Of a stretch of 64,000 nt of DNA, positions 34,001 through 45,269 are shown one piece after another. Location: the NCBI GenBank assembly GCA_019916065.1, contig CM034240.1, forward strand, positions 17,345,894-17,409,893, written 5' to 3'. Every line of letters starts with the position of its first letter. Positions within the stretch are counted from its first letter, which is position 1. The translations under genes were made by a program, and so were the position numbers. Below the pieces are notes generated by a model. That model did not search any database. It was not told the DNA's origin and worked only from the letters and a program-made list of their open reading frames with translations. This stretch comes from Vitellaria paradoxa (Eukaryota > Streptophyta > Magnoliopsida > Ericales > Sapotaceae).

Positions 34001-37000
34001 ATGTGAGAAATGACAAGGGTCACTCATGATATTCACAGGTAAGCTTAATCACATTCATCAATAATGACAAAATCAGATTTTTTTTTTTTTAATGCAAAAC
34101 CCATCATTGTTTCCCATTTTTTTACTTAAAAAATCTCATATTTTTTATCCAATGGTTTATATTTTGCCACATGTCAATCTAAATGGTCAAAATTTTATGA
34201 CCCATATTTCTACTGTATAACATTATCCGCTTTGGGCTCAGTTATGTGCAATGCAAGGAAATCTCAAGGGTCACCCATCCTAATATTATTCTCGCCCAAG
34301 CATGCTTAATCTTATCATAGAGCTCCAATGAGATTGGTATCCGCACAGCTTTAAAACACATTGAACTATATAGATGTTAACAATTACGTGCATGGCATTT
34401 TACTCAACTCCACCCAGGTGATGTGGGTCAAGATTGTTTTACCATGCCTTTGTGGTAACTCATCCAGTGACTGTCACGAGCTCGCCAACATTACCGCTAA
34501 TCCATCACAAATTTATATAAGTATTGTACCCAAAGCCACCAATTTGATTCACATATATTTCCCTTGTGTTTCTGGATGAATATGATACAACTAAAGAGGA
34601 ATATGTCAGACAATTGGAGAAATCAATCAACCATAGTTAATTATAGCACAAAAAAACGAGTCTCATAGTGAGAGAAAAAATTTAAATTGGCCAACATCAG
34701 GGAAACATACCCAGGGAGGATAAGCACCTTCAGATATAGCTTGATGCCTATAATACTTCAGTGACTCATCAGTGGTTGAAAATGGGTAAGTATCTAAGAA
34801 TCCCTTCCAAATTGTCCAAGGAGGGAAACTGTCATTCTCAACACGACTATCGAGATGTTTGTTTACTAGTGAACTCAATTTGCAGTTCTCCAAATGAGGG
34901 GCTCTTGGCACATTAGGTCTGCTCGGTCCAAAACCATGAAGAAACTCACGTTCACCGTTTACTGGTTTACTTAACGAAGCAGTCCAAGCTTGGAACAAGA
35001 AGGATACCCTCTCATCAACTTCATGGTCAATGCTTTCCTTTGAAAACATCATTCTTTCTATTTCTTTTGGTTTAGAATTGCAGTCTCCTTGCGTAACCAT
35101 ACCTGCAATGCAAGAAAAGTGCATGGCATTGGCATTAGATACGCAAATGGAAGGCCCACTACCAATTAAAGTTGCAGTTTGGAATGACCATCAGCATATA
35201 CTTTGGATCTCTGTATTTCACAATGCTATTATCAACATCTACACTTTTACTTAAAAATATAAATAAGTTTTTCATTTATCTTCTGGATGCAAAATCCCCC
35301 CCCCCCAGCCCAAAAAAAAAAAAACAGTACATCTTGTCTTCAAGTCAGTAGGTGAAAGCTGCAGATAAAAAGTTGTTCAACTGATATCAAGGCTTATCCT
35401 CTTTAAGGATGGGACTCCAGCTCTCTGTGTTTGATGTAGAATAGGCGGCCCTAGACTACATGGACCGGTTCGACCCGATATGGACACACGAGGATATTTT
35501 GGTAATTTGTCCACGTCCGAGTTGGATGGTTAATATGTGGATTCTAGGTTTTCATTTTTTTAATTTTTATTTTTATTTTTATTTTTTTGAGTTGAAGATA
35601 AGTCATTTCCCTTCTAGCGGAAGAATTCCTTAATTTAAGTTCCAAACTAATTTTTTTTTCTATTTGTGGTAAGTTTTGTTTGTCAATTGCCGTTAGGATA
35701 GAAGTCAGATTGATCACCATCAATTTTGTACTGATTTCTTTTCTTTCCCTTCGTGATTATGTCTATATTTTCCAATTTTAGTAAATATCGGGTATGTTAC
35801 TGTTTCTTAGTTTAGTTGTTTAGGTTATTTCTTATTTAAGCATCATGGACCCAATGGGCAAAGCATCTTTCATTAAATAAAATTATTAACTCTGAAAATT
35901 GTTTCTCTGTCACTGGTAAATTCTGGAATTCTTATCTAGGGTTGCATTCGGCTAGTACAATAACTAGCAGCCATTTGGTTTAGTTTGAGCCATATCAAGC
36001 AAGCTTCATCACTTGGGTTAGTGTTGGATTGCATTTACCCAAAAAAAAAAAAAAAGACACACTAGTGTCATAGCTCACTGCTAAGATGTGGTTTGCATGG
36101 GTTAAGACCCAACTCCACCACCAAGCTTTTACTTGGTGTGTTGGGTTGCATTCACCCCAAGAAGGGGGGGGGGGGAGTTGCAAATAATATTCATTCAAAA
36201 ACAGCCTGTGCCAGTCCTCCAATCTTATCTGCACAAATTTACTGTCCTTATTAAACTATCAGATTTACACATCATTGCATACATCATTCTTCAACAAGTA
36301 GTTTTTCCTGACCCTGAAAAGCTGGAGTAATGGCTTAATTGAGAAATCTCTTAAGAGAAATTAGTGGATCAGGTCATTAAACTATACCATGATGGATTCT
36401 GGAAGAAGTTTTGACACTTTATCCCAACTTTAAGTGACTTCAAATGCACCCCATTGTCACTCTTAATTATGCATACTAATCTAAACTTATAATCATAAGA
36501 ATGCTTCTATTGCCATCTTGATCTGCAAGATCACAATGACTTTTTGAGCACTCAAATGGCTGTTCCCTTTTTAATATATTAGTTGTTTTTTTAATATACT
36601 AGTTGGGTTATAAAACAATATTGGCTTTATCAGAAGTTGCTTCTTCAACATCTGCAAACTTTGTAAAAGTCAAGGTAGAAATAAATAGTACAATTTTTAT
36701 TACAAGTAACTTCTACTTTATATTACTTGAAGTGCACTCTTGGGGGATATTACGTATTTTGACTTGCAAATTTGCAGCTGAAGTTTGGCTTGGACCTAAA
36801 TTTAAATTTTCTAAATTGCAGGACTTTTGAGCCAAATTTTGACAGTTTTCATCGATTTTTTGAAATTATTATCTGAAATCTAAGTATTTTACAAATCAGA
36901 GATATTTTCATTGCAAACCTCACTTCTCACAGGCAATATGTCACTGCGGTCACATTCTGTTGGCCCGGCATTTTTTACAGGAATATGGCCTCGCCAATTG

Positions 37001-37569
37001 ATCAAAAGCAGGGTAAATTCTCTCTGTTCTATGTTGTTTATAGAATCAACCACCACCATCTAATAAAAAGTATATTAAAAATAAATAAAAATTAAAAAAA
37101 AAAGGGCAAAGTAGTCAGTTTTACAGATCACCCAAAAACACATCTAAGGAAAATTGAACAGTAGAGGTTTCAATTTAATCCACAACAAAATGCATACAAA
37201 GACTGAGCCAAAAGAATATCATCAAAGTAAATAGACTGCAATAAAAGGTAAAAAAAGAAGGGAAAAAAAAAAAGCATTTCATTGAGCAACAAAGATTGAA
37301 AAGCCCAACTTACCAATGATTTCAGGACTTGAATTCCATGTGGTAGTAATTCCAGATGAAAATTTGGAAAATGAAATCCCCCCAAACTCAAAGGTCCCAA
37401 ATGAAGTGAGAAGAGCCAGAAACAGTGTTGTAAGACAAACCCCACAGAGAAAACCCACTACACATATTTGGCATGGAAATGAGCTCCCCATTTGCAGAGC
37501 TCTTTGTGAAACAACTCTGTCCAGAGACTTCTGATTTGAAGGCTCCATTTCTTTTCCACAGATGCTCAT
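25051..37569 (-). CDS. GT23 / NodZ-like putative alpha-1,6-fucosyltransferase family protein
   Basis: Eight coding exons on the minus strand: 37569-37314, 35102-34711, 30614-30365, 29593-29428, 29318-29216, 27235-27107, 25637-25431, 25329-25051. All phases agree and sum to 1782 nt, 593 residues plus TGA. N-terminal cytosolic tail, then one membrane anchor at about residues 35-57 (ICVVGFLCGVCLTTLFLALL), so a type II, probably Golgi, protein. Stem, then the catalytic region: WIHQHPMNCSDPNVKFLVA, GIGAQIAGMTGLLAIAINE, the HxRxxDK-like motif SMHVRMGDK at about residues 457-465, and STNYPLVNFLMAAEADFF / GALGSTWCFLIDGM near the C-terminus. These echo FUT8/NodZ sugar-nucleotide motifs. Exon 4 ends at a GC donor (CCTAG then GCAAGC). 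Plants are not known to make core alpha-1,6-fucose, so the substrate is unknown. Confidence 0.9.
25703..26330. mobile_element. Solo-LTR-like repeat, copy 1 (intron of the GT23-like gene)
   Basis: Begins TGATGTAGAAC and ends near TGTGTTTCA. Shares blocks with 35432-36033: GGACTACATGG, TATATGGATTCTA, TTGCCGTTAGGATAGAAGT, TTTCGTGATT. A TTTATAAA and later AATTAAATA signal fit an LTR. No target duplication is seen, so the ends are approximate. Confidence 0.5.
26386..26430. repeat. Alternating GT/GC/GA tract (Z-DNA prone)
   Basis: TGTGTGTGCGCGCGCGCG, then (TG)n, then (AG)n, in an intron. Alternating purine-pyrimidine with a CG core is the classic Z-forming sequence. Confidence 0.7.
27450..29063. 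mobile_element. Unresolved repeat, possibly an LTR, split by a MULE
   Basis: GC-richer than the surrounding intron. 27480-27967 and 28657-29038 become continuous once the inserted element at 27968-28656 is removed. The right part has CCACTATATATACCTTT followed by a CT-rich stretch, like an LTR promoter and leader. Ends not defined; it finishes in a C11/A14 tract (29039-29063). Short open frames here match nothing I recognise. Confidence 0.3.
27968..28656. mobile_element. Non-autonomous TIR element (MULE/hAT-like) with TACGG subterminal repeats
   Basis: Termini CTATGAAGCACGGATA and TATCCGTGCTTCATAG are exact inverted repeats. The flank ACAAACCC(C) is duplicated (27960-27968 and 28657-28665), 8-9 bp. 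Many ATACGG/TACGGG units follow the left end and CCGTATCC units precede the right end. About 689 bp, no ORF. A 9-bp duplication would suit Mutator, 8 bp hAT. Confidence 0.8.
30817..33275. mobile_element. ~2.5-kb LTR-like repeat in an intron of the GT23-like gene
   Basis: Ends TGTCATGCCT and AGGCATGTCA are near-perfect inverted TG...CA termini, as in long LTRs of the TGTCACG type. Inside: a ~75-bp tandem pair with CCCTTGGACTCTAGAACCCA (about 31697-31840), (AT)n at 31336, (CT)n at 32887, a TTTATATAAAC box at about 32958. A related repeat in opposite orientation seems to lie at 40660-42766. No clear 5-bp target duplication. Confidence 0.45.
33811..34285. repeat. ~235-bp tandem duplication in an intron
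   Basis: Two diverged copies begin near 33811 and 34046. Shared blocks: TAATGACAAAATC, GTTTCCCAT, TTTTTTATCCAAT, TGCCACATGTCAATCTAAAT, AAGGGTCAC. It occupies part of the 4.1-kb intron 30615-34710. Confidence 0.7.
35432..36033. mobile_element. Solo-LTR-like repeat, copy 2 (intron of the GT23-like gene)
   Basis: Same family and orientation as 25703-26330, starting TGATGTAGAATAGG and ending near GGATTGCA. Contains a TTATTTAAGCATC box and ATTAAATAAA. Diverged from copy 1 by many substitutions and indels. Preceded by a C11 and A13 tract pair (35296-35324). Confidence 0.5.
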
Positions 37570-38093
37570 GGCTCAATGAAACCCCCAACAAAGCTTCTCT
37601 CACAAGTGGCTTGAGGAAGGAAAGAATCAGAGGACACTTTCAATCTCCACCAACCACTTCATCTGTAAGAACAAAAGACAAATTTTGGTAAAGTTTTTAT
37701 CTTCCTTCCCAATTGCAAAATCATGAGAGTTCCATTCACTAGTCATGATACAAAATCAGCATCTACAGAAATGAGAGAAATAATTATCAAAGGACTAATC
37801 ATCACGGGTAAGAAAAAAAGTACAATATGGTCATTAAAAAAAGTACAATATGGTCACTTGCAAAGAGGGTTTGAAATTTTGAATACCCAAATGGTCATTT
37901 GTATTTAATAAGAAATTCATAGAAATAAAGGGAAAAAACTAACTAAACAACTAAGTAAAGCTAGAATTTTTGAAGTATCACAAAACCCTATCGACTTTGT
38001 GAACAGAGTGCATGAAGTTTGAAGAGCAAATGGAAACAATATTGGAAAAAAAAAAAAAAATTGAAAGCTATTTGCTGGTTTAGGAAACTTACA
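37570..38093 (-). promoter_or_regulatory. 5' leader of the GT23-like gene with UTR intron and uORF
   Basis: On the minus strand a donor CAACT then GTAAGTTTCC at 38092 and an acceptor TTGTTCTTACAG ending at 37663 define a 430-bp leader intron. The downstream leader exon begins ATGAAGTGG at 37662, opening an 11-codon upstream ORF (stop at 37627-37629) before the main ATG at 37569. The uORF could lower translation; inference. Confidence 0.55.
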
Positions 38094-38195
38094 GTTGAAG
38101 TGAAGAAAGAGAGGATATTTTCAGAGAGGCTATAATCCAACAAGGGAAAGCAAGGGAAAGAATGCTAGGAGACACGTCCATATGTATATGTTAAC

Positions 38196-38197
<2 letters not shown>

Positions 38198-38228
<31 letters not shown>
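38198..38228. repeat. (CT)n microsatellite upstream of the GT23-like gene
   Basis: About 15 CT units, GA on the gene's sense strand, just upstream of the leader exon, mirroring the (AG)n at the ankyrin gene's start. Confidence 0.8.
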
Positions 38229-38231
<3 letters not shown>

Positions 38232-39561
38232 TGAAAAAAAAAAAAAAAAAGGTACGTTCTCACTGGGGGAGAGGGAAGCAGGGCAGGCACCAACAAAAGC
38301 AACTTGTCAAAATACACTTCCTAAGTCAACTTTGCACCGATAAGATTACACAGTTCAGTTAGAACAAACATCGGAACAATGGAATTTAACATTAAAAAAA
38401 AAATCAACTTTACATCTGTAATATGTGTAATAGTTAGTTGAATATAATTATAAACAAATTAAGAAAATTAGAAAAAATTAATAAGTTAAAAAATTTGATA
38501 AAAATTAAAAATGTATTCAATAGAGAAAGTTGTAAAAGTTGATAAGAACTAAAAAATAACTTTTTTTTTTTTCACCAAATGGCCTCTTATACTCTCCACA
38601 GGGGCTTGAGAAATTAACTCCAAAGTTCTTTCTTATTAATTTTCCAACCCCCCCTTCCCAACAAAAAAGAAATGATCTTTTTGAATATTTATTCATTCAG
38701 TTCTATTTGAAACTTCAACTTTCTTTAATTTTTATAAATTTTTTATTTATTATATAAATTATGAGTATGTTTAGAGTGATAAAAAATGAAAGAAAGTAAA
38801 AAAAAATTGTGGATTCGCAATTTGTATAATAAAATAAAAAATAAATAATTTTTTAAAATTTTTTAAAATTTTTAGAAAAAATTAACAAATCAAATGCGAT
38901 TATAATATTATAATTTTTATTAATTTATATAATTTATTTATTTATTTATTTTGGTAACTATGAGCTCACTCTTGATTAATCTATCATTAATGGGTTATTT
39001 GTGAGAAAAGTAGCCTTGAATTGACATAAACATAAAAAGTATGGATAGACACCAGGAACATGAGGGTGAGCATACAGTGAGTGATGTTGGGATAGTCTGC
39101 ATGTGGCGTAGGGGCCCACTTGGGAACTCCTTCCATCAACATCGTTCCAGCTGGTTCTCCTAAAATCTATGTTGATCAGAATTCGATTACAGCGTACAAA
39201 AAGACAAAAAAAATAAAAAATTGTAAATGAATAATTTTCTTTTCCTAAAATTCGAAAACCCAAAAGAAATAATAAAAAGGAGGGAGCGGTTGTGAGAGGC
39301 GGGTGCTGTTTACTGTCGGGCGTAGATATTTGTGGTGGACTCGCGCCATTTTACCATGGCACGTGTCTTGTGGGTTCGTTTGACACGTGACAGTCAATTT
39401 AGTGGGTTCCAAGACTCTGGTGCAAAATTACGTTGCATAAGCAAAAATATGTGAATGAACGGTATTGATTTGATTTTAATGATTTAATGATCTTAATTTA
39501 ACTTACTTAAAGTTAATTTCAAAATAAAAGTAAAAATTAAAAGAAAATTTTGATTAAAACA
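38229..39561. other. Intergenic; promoter side of the GT23-like gene, then unassigned
   Basis: An A-rich start, a short MITE (38762-38899), then a GC-richer block at 39040-39420 with GGCACGTGTC and GACACGTGAC (ACGTG cores). No gene I can support; the 95-codon minus frame here has no recognisable content. Confidence 0.4.
38762..38899. mobile_element. Short MITE of the GTTTAGAGTG family
   Basis: Starts TGAGTATGTTTAGAGTGA and ends CAAATCAAATGCGA. The interior AAATAAAAAATAAATAA and AATTTTTAGAAA is shared with 44544-44692, 54689-54837 and 56065-56222. TTA-like flanks on both sides. Confidence 0.55.
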
Positions 39562-39897
39562 AAGTTAGAAAGTGTTTGGAGCATAATTTTTAGTAATTTT
39601 TAATATTTTTTACTAAAAATTATTAGTTATAATTTTTAGTATGTTTAGTGAAGTAAGTAATAATTTTTAATAACTTTTTACAAATTCTGGGCTTTTAGTA
39701 ATATTTTTGACAACTTTTAATAATTTTTAGAAATTTTTGACAACTTTTAGTATTTTTTTTGTAACTTTTAGTAATTTTTAAGTTAAGAAATTACTGTAAT
39801 TGGGTAGAAAAGTAGTAAAAATTGATGGTTTGCCAAACATTTAAGAATCATAATTTGATAATTTTTTTTATTAAAAATTGTGCATCCAAATGCCCAA
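39562..39897. mobile_element. MITE nested in an older repeat
   Basis: Ends GTGTTTGGAGCATAATTTTT and AAAAATTGTGCATCCAAATGC are inverted. The flanking text continues, uninterrupted, in a paralogous repeat at about 44770-44945, which lacks this element and serves as an empty site. Confidence 0.6.
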
Positions 39898-40265
39898 AAT
39901 ATAAAAAGTCATATCTCATTAAAATACACTCAAATCAAGACAATTATCTATGCCTTTTAGCCACTGCCATGTATATTTACACTGCAACCCCTCAACTAGG
40001 ATTCGATCACGCATCTCCCAAGTAGGGGTGCACAAAAAACTAAATAACTTAAAAATCGAATCAATCCGATCATTTTGTTTTGGATTAGTTCGGGTTTATA
40101 GCATTTTTTGTTCAATTTTGGGTTAAAAATTAGCAAACCAATATTTTTGCTTTGTTTCTCGGAAGGTACTCAACTTGAATCAAATCAAAAATAACTCAAA
40201 CAGTATTACCCCAAATTAACCCCAAAAAATATATTATATAATATTTATATATTATAATATTTATA

Positions 40266-40269
<4 letters not shown>

Positions 40270-40312
<43 letters not shown>
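40270..40312. repeat. (AT)n microsatellite
   Basis: About 20 AT units inside the bracketed element, followed by a small ATATATGATATATG palindrome. Confidence 0.85.
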
Positions 40313-40314
<2 letters not shown>

Positions 40315-40659
40315 TATATATATATATGATATATGCAGACTATAATTTAGTTGTAGAGTTGTAGCTTGTTTGAAGGCCAAAATGAGTCACTTTTATGTAT
40401 TGTTAGATTTAAAAATGATGTTATGGTATGAAAAAAAATAAGTCAATATTTTTTGAAGGCCATTTATTAGCTAAGTAATGTGTTACCCATTTTTGATGGT
40501 GTAATACTTGGTATTTAATTTTAACAATTTATGTGTTATTTTGAGCTAATAAAATAATTAGAACGAGATTGGATCTGTTTAGTTAGATTTATTTTATTTT
40601 TCCTAAACTAAATTTGACCCAAAGTAGTTTTGAATTGGATAATTGGGTCAATGACCTAG

Positions 40660-42766
40660 CCATTCTTTTCCTTTTCCTTTCTTTCTTTTCATTTTATTTT
40701 CTTCTTCTTTTTTTTTTTTTTTTTTTTTTTTTGTTTTTAGGCAGCTTCTAGAGAACAAGGGAAAGAAATAGAGAAAAGCGAGAAAGTGAGTTTCAGGAAG
40801 AAAGATCAGGGGATCGGGATAATATTTGAGACTGTGAATATCGTGGTTGTGTTTGTTTTTTGTGATTTCACTCAAGGTGGAAGAAAATCGACGTTGAAAG
40901 TTTAGGAGCCAAAACCAACATCTTTTCATTTCTTCTTTTTTTTCCCCTCCAAATCTAAGGTAGACGAGACTTATATTTGTGTTCTAGACATTTTTAGAAA
41001 TATTTTGATATATTATATGCTTGATTCGGTTAAGTCTTGTAGGAGTTGTGGTATATATACATATGCATATATATGTTGAGATTTTGCATATATTTAAGTT
41101 ACTCTTGAATCAAATGTTGTAGAAACATATTGTTTAAGTGTTTACATGTTTATATATGATTGATTATTGAGTTTAGGGCTTAGACGAGTGATTTGGAAAG
41201 GTTTTAGAGTTGGGCTTCGTTGAAAACAAATCCAAGAACTAGGTACTAGGCTCTACAATCTGGATAGTAGTCCCTAGTGTCTGGTGTTCGGACAGCAGAC
41301 TTGGTATTAAAACGCTGTTTGACATAATTTTAAAAAAATGTAAAAATTCAATTTCTAAATACTTGTTTTGACTCCAAACCCATTTATTATGGAATTTTAA
41401 ATATTAAATGAAACCCAAATCATCATCAAGCCTAATAGGATTGCATTTTTTTATTAAAATGATATTTATTTACATGATTGAGCATATCAGGTATATGGGG
41501 TTAGGGTTGCATCATCCGATTTGATATTGTGATTATTGATTAGTCGAAAGTGCCATATGTATATTATTGACATGCCGAGACACAGTCATGTATATGGATG
41601 GAATCCTTAATTTTGAGAAAAATGATAAAATAGGATTTTGAAATTACCAGATAATCTCCAATCGATATATATGACTAGAGGTTGGTCATTGGAATTGGAA
41701 CGTTAATCTTGAAATTATATATATTATGAGATTTTCTTCGAATTGTAACCAGACCATGCTTGAGTTAAATAGATGCCTAACTAGTGATGTAACTCGGTTC
41801 CCTAACAGAAGGGTCATGGAGTGTAACTCGGTTTCCTTGAGCCTTAGCTGATTGAGGATGTAACTTGATTTCCTAATTACTATTTATATTGATTTCTTAC
41901 TTGAATTAAGTAGATGCCTGATTAGGGATGTAACTCGGCTCTCTAACATAAGGGTTAGCGTGTGTAAATCAGTTCCCTAAGTCTTACACCTGTGAAGTTG
42001 TAACTCGATTCTCCACCGGTGATATATACTGAGATATACGTTTGTCGTAAGTGTAAACGGTGCGGCTGATAATCTCGGGTGCTTTGCTAAGTGTTACCCA
42101 TTCCAGTATAAGGTTTGAAGTAGATAGAGATCAAAGAATACGCATTGGCATTGCATTCCATCATTACCTATTATATGAGATTGCATAGATTATTGTCATG
42201 TGTTAATATATTAAGGTTATTAATTACAATAATATTTAATAATTAAATTATTGATGAAGAGTTGAATTGTGAACATTGAATAATAAAGTTAACAATTATA
42301 GTAAAGTTAACAATTATGGTGACCTGATTCCTAAGGTGAATACATAGGTAGCTGAAATCTGAGTAGTTTAAGTTCAGTCTTAATTATGGATAATAATAAA
42401 TGTGTTTATTCTTCAAATTTGAGTTGAATTATTTGTATTATAAATTGTATAATCCAAAGTATGAATTTGCATCCTATTTTCAAAATATTATTATTTTGAG
42501 AGATATAAGTATGACTATAGTATATGATTTGATTGTACAGACCTTGGACGTTGTTTTTGGGGATAGAGTTAAAGTGGATTATATACTATTATTTAATTGA
42601 TGACAATGTATTAAGTAATATTTTATATGATATGAGTAATAATTTTGGATATATTGATGATTATAATTTATTGTGAATTGAATTAGGATTGATTTTATTT
42701 ATTTTATTTAGTTTTCACATTCTCATGTCGTCTGTCCTGAACTATAATGTTAAGGGCGTGACAGAT
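40660..42766 (-). mobile_element. LTR-like repeat, probably related to 30817-33275 in reverse
   Basis: Right end AAGGGCGTGACA at 42755-42766 is the complement of a TGTCACGCCC LTR start. A series of GATGTAACTCGGTTCCCTAA units (41782-42012) resembles repeated GTGGGGTACAA-type text in 31430-31520. The left boundary near the T-run at 40710 is a guess. Confidence 0.35.
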
Positions 42767-43281
42767 GGTAATGCATTATCTTTTAAAGGCCAAAAAATAA
42801 GGAAAAAAAATCTAATAATGCAATACCCCAAATATTTTAAAAGCCAACATGAGTTAATTTTCTCAAGCATTTTTTTTTTTTTTTGTGCATTGCTAGATTT
42901 AAATGCTTAAGAAAAACACTTTTATGCATCAATATTTTGGTTCAAAAAATACCAATTATTAAAATAAGCATTTTTCGTTTATATTGCTTCTCAATTAAAG
43001 TATTTGGAGTGATCCAATTCTGACTAAAAAATGGACCCGAATCGACCTGAAGTGGCTTAAATCGAAAATGAACCCAACTCAATCCGAATTGATATAAACC
43101 GAAAATTAAATCGAACCAACTAGATATTTACGATTCAATTTGTTTTGATTCTAATTTAAAATCGATTCAATTTTTGTGTCTTAATTCAAGAACCCAAAAA
43201 ACAAAAAAAAAAAAACAAAAAAAAAAAACAAAAACAATTCCGAATTAGGTGTCGACCCAAACTATATGCACACCCCTACTC

Positions 43282-44543
43282 CTGGTGTAGGTGGGTTAAG
43301 GCCACATGCACGAACGTGTGACGGTTAGGTGTCATATGCATTGAATGAATGCACTTTCTGTTGGACCGGCTCGTTTAATTTGTTACAATTCTTTAAAATT
43401 TTTAAAAATTATTTATTTTTTACCTTATTATATAAATTATAAATTTATAATTTATTTCACTTTTTACGACACCAGACACATCGTAACTGTGAAGTGGTAA
43501 TTGGACCGAGCAAAAGTACAGATAAGGAAGGATGCTGCTTTTCCGGTGTTAACTCGAAGTAATTATTCCATGCTCCTGCACTATCGTGCGTTGGTGTAAT
43601 CCTCTCAAATCATGCCACGTAAAAATATATTAGCAGAAGGCGGATTTAGTATTTTGGTTGAGGGATGCGATGCCCTCGGTACCCTTGAAAAAAAAATTAA
43701 AAAAAAAAATACAATTACAATTAAACTAAATATTAAGATTTCGTTTAATTTGTTATAAATTTTTAAAATTTTTTAAAAATTTATGAAAGTTTTTAATAAT
43801 TATTTACTTTTATTTTACTGTACAAATTATAAATTCACAGCGTATATTATTCACAGGTTATTACTTCAATTAATTAAAACTTTTTTCATCACTTGAAGAT
43901 TTACGTATAATGCAAATACCAAATTTCTCAGCTTAAAAATATCAATAATAATTATTAATTATATTATTTATAAAATTTATTATGTCCTAATTATATTTAT
44001 TAATGCAGTTACCCCAACCACCAAAGGGTGCAGTGGCAGGATGCTAGCTCATTTTATTAAAAAAAAAAAATCCTTGTTTAATCTTTGTATGCTCATTTGT
44101 TTTATTATATTTGTTAAGTGTTAATTTTGTAGCAAGGTTGAAACATAAGAGGTATTTTAATTTTTTTATTTTCAAAGTTAAGGGGGGGACATTTGACCAA
44201 TTGACCCCTTGTCCCTTCCGAACCCTACCCGTTTGAGTGACTCAAGAGTACCATGCATAATTTGATTTTAATTAGGAAATAGAATGCTAAGGAATAAATA
44301 ATATTATATTATAATATATGCAATTAGATATAATATGAGGTTAATTTGTTTATGTAAAATTAATTTTTTGATATTAATTAATGAGATTAAAGTGTGATAA
44401 AAAACGTAATTTAACAAAAAATAATTTTAAATAATTAAATATTGACAAAAAATAAGTTCAAAAAGAGAATTGTATTGTGTATCTTTTTTTTTAAAGATTA
44501 TATGCGATAAATAATTTAATTCTACTCCATATCCCTTAATTAA
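43282..44543. other. AT-rich intergenic sequence with MITE fragments
   Basis: Fragments GGCTCGTTTAATTTGTTAC (43367) and TTTCGTTTAATTTGTTAT (43739) look like reversed pieces of the GTTTAGAGTG MITE family. No gene. Confidence 0.4.
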
Positions 44544-44692
44544 GGAGGCATTTAGAGTGACAAAAAGTGATAAAATTTGATAAAAATTATGAATTCGTAA
44601 TTTATGCAATAAAATAAAAAATAAATAACTTTTAGAAATTTTTAATATTTTTCAACGAATTTAAAAATTTTTCAATAAACCAAATGGAGCTC
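44544..44692. mobile_element. Short MITE of the GTTTAGAGTG family
   Basis: Starts GGAGGCATTTAGAGTGAC after TAA (44541-44543) and ends AAACCAAATGGAGCTC. About 149 bp, same length and interior as 54689-54837. Confidence 0.65.
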
Positions 44693-45269
44693 AAATATAG
44701 CCTTAAAGTGTATGTATGGTAGAATGTCATCTCTCCATTTTTGAGGAGGTTCAAAGTAGGATTGTGGGGCTCTAGGGTCTTGATTTGATTGTATTGATTT
44801 AAAGGTTCTAATTTAATTTAGTTAAAATTAATTTTAAAATAAAAATAAAAATTAAAAGAAATCTGATTGAATTACAATTAATGTAAAATATGAAAAGACT
44901 TTTCTCATTAAAATGCAATTAAATCTAAACAATTGATTTTTCATTACAGTTTCTACAATGAATTTTTCTACTACAACCTACAAACCCGGATTGCTGGTAG
45001 ACCTATTCAAGAAAAAGACACGGGATGAAAGAAAGAGTAAAATTTGACAGTTGAATTGGAAGGTCCGATGATTCCAACAGAATCTATCATCCCAGCCCAC
45101 CTCCCCATGGCCCTATAGGTTGATATCCCCTAACTAAAATGTGGTGGATTAGTAGCATGAATGGATTGGTGCAATGCATCTTTGTCCGCAAATACAATGA
45201 ATGAGACCCACATATCATTGTATCTAATTCACTTCCTTTTGTCCCTTTTTGATAGATTATTTAAATTTA

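Larger units (their letters stand above)
40023..43281. mobile_element. Element bracketed by TAGGGGTGCACA / TGCACACCCCTA termini, with a nested insertion
   Basis: Left TAGGGGTGCACA at 40023 and right TGCACACCCCTA at about 43270-43281 are inverted ends like those of plant hAT-type non-autonomous elements. Both flanks carry the AATCGAATCAATCCG / GATTCAATTTTTG style text usual inside them. The middle (about 40660-42766) looks like a foreign LTR-like insertion. Target duplication unclear. Confidence 0.45.

Noticed and set aside
38976..39263. 95-codon minus-strand frame
   Set aside because: No family resemblance, no splice or promoter support.
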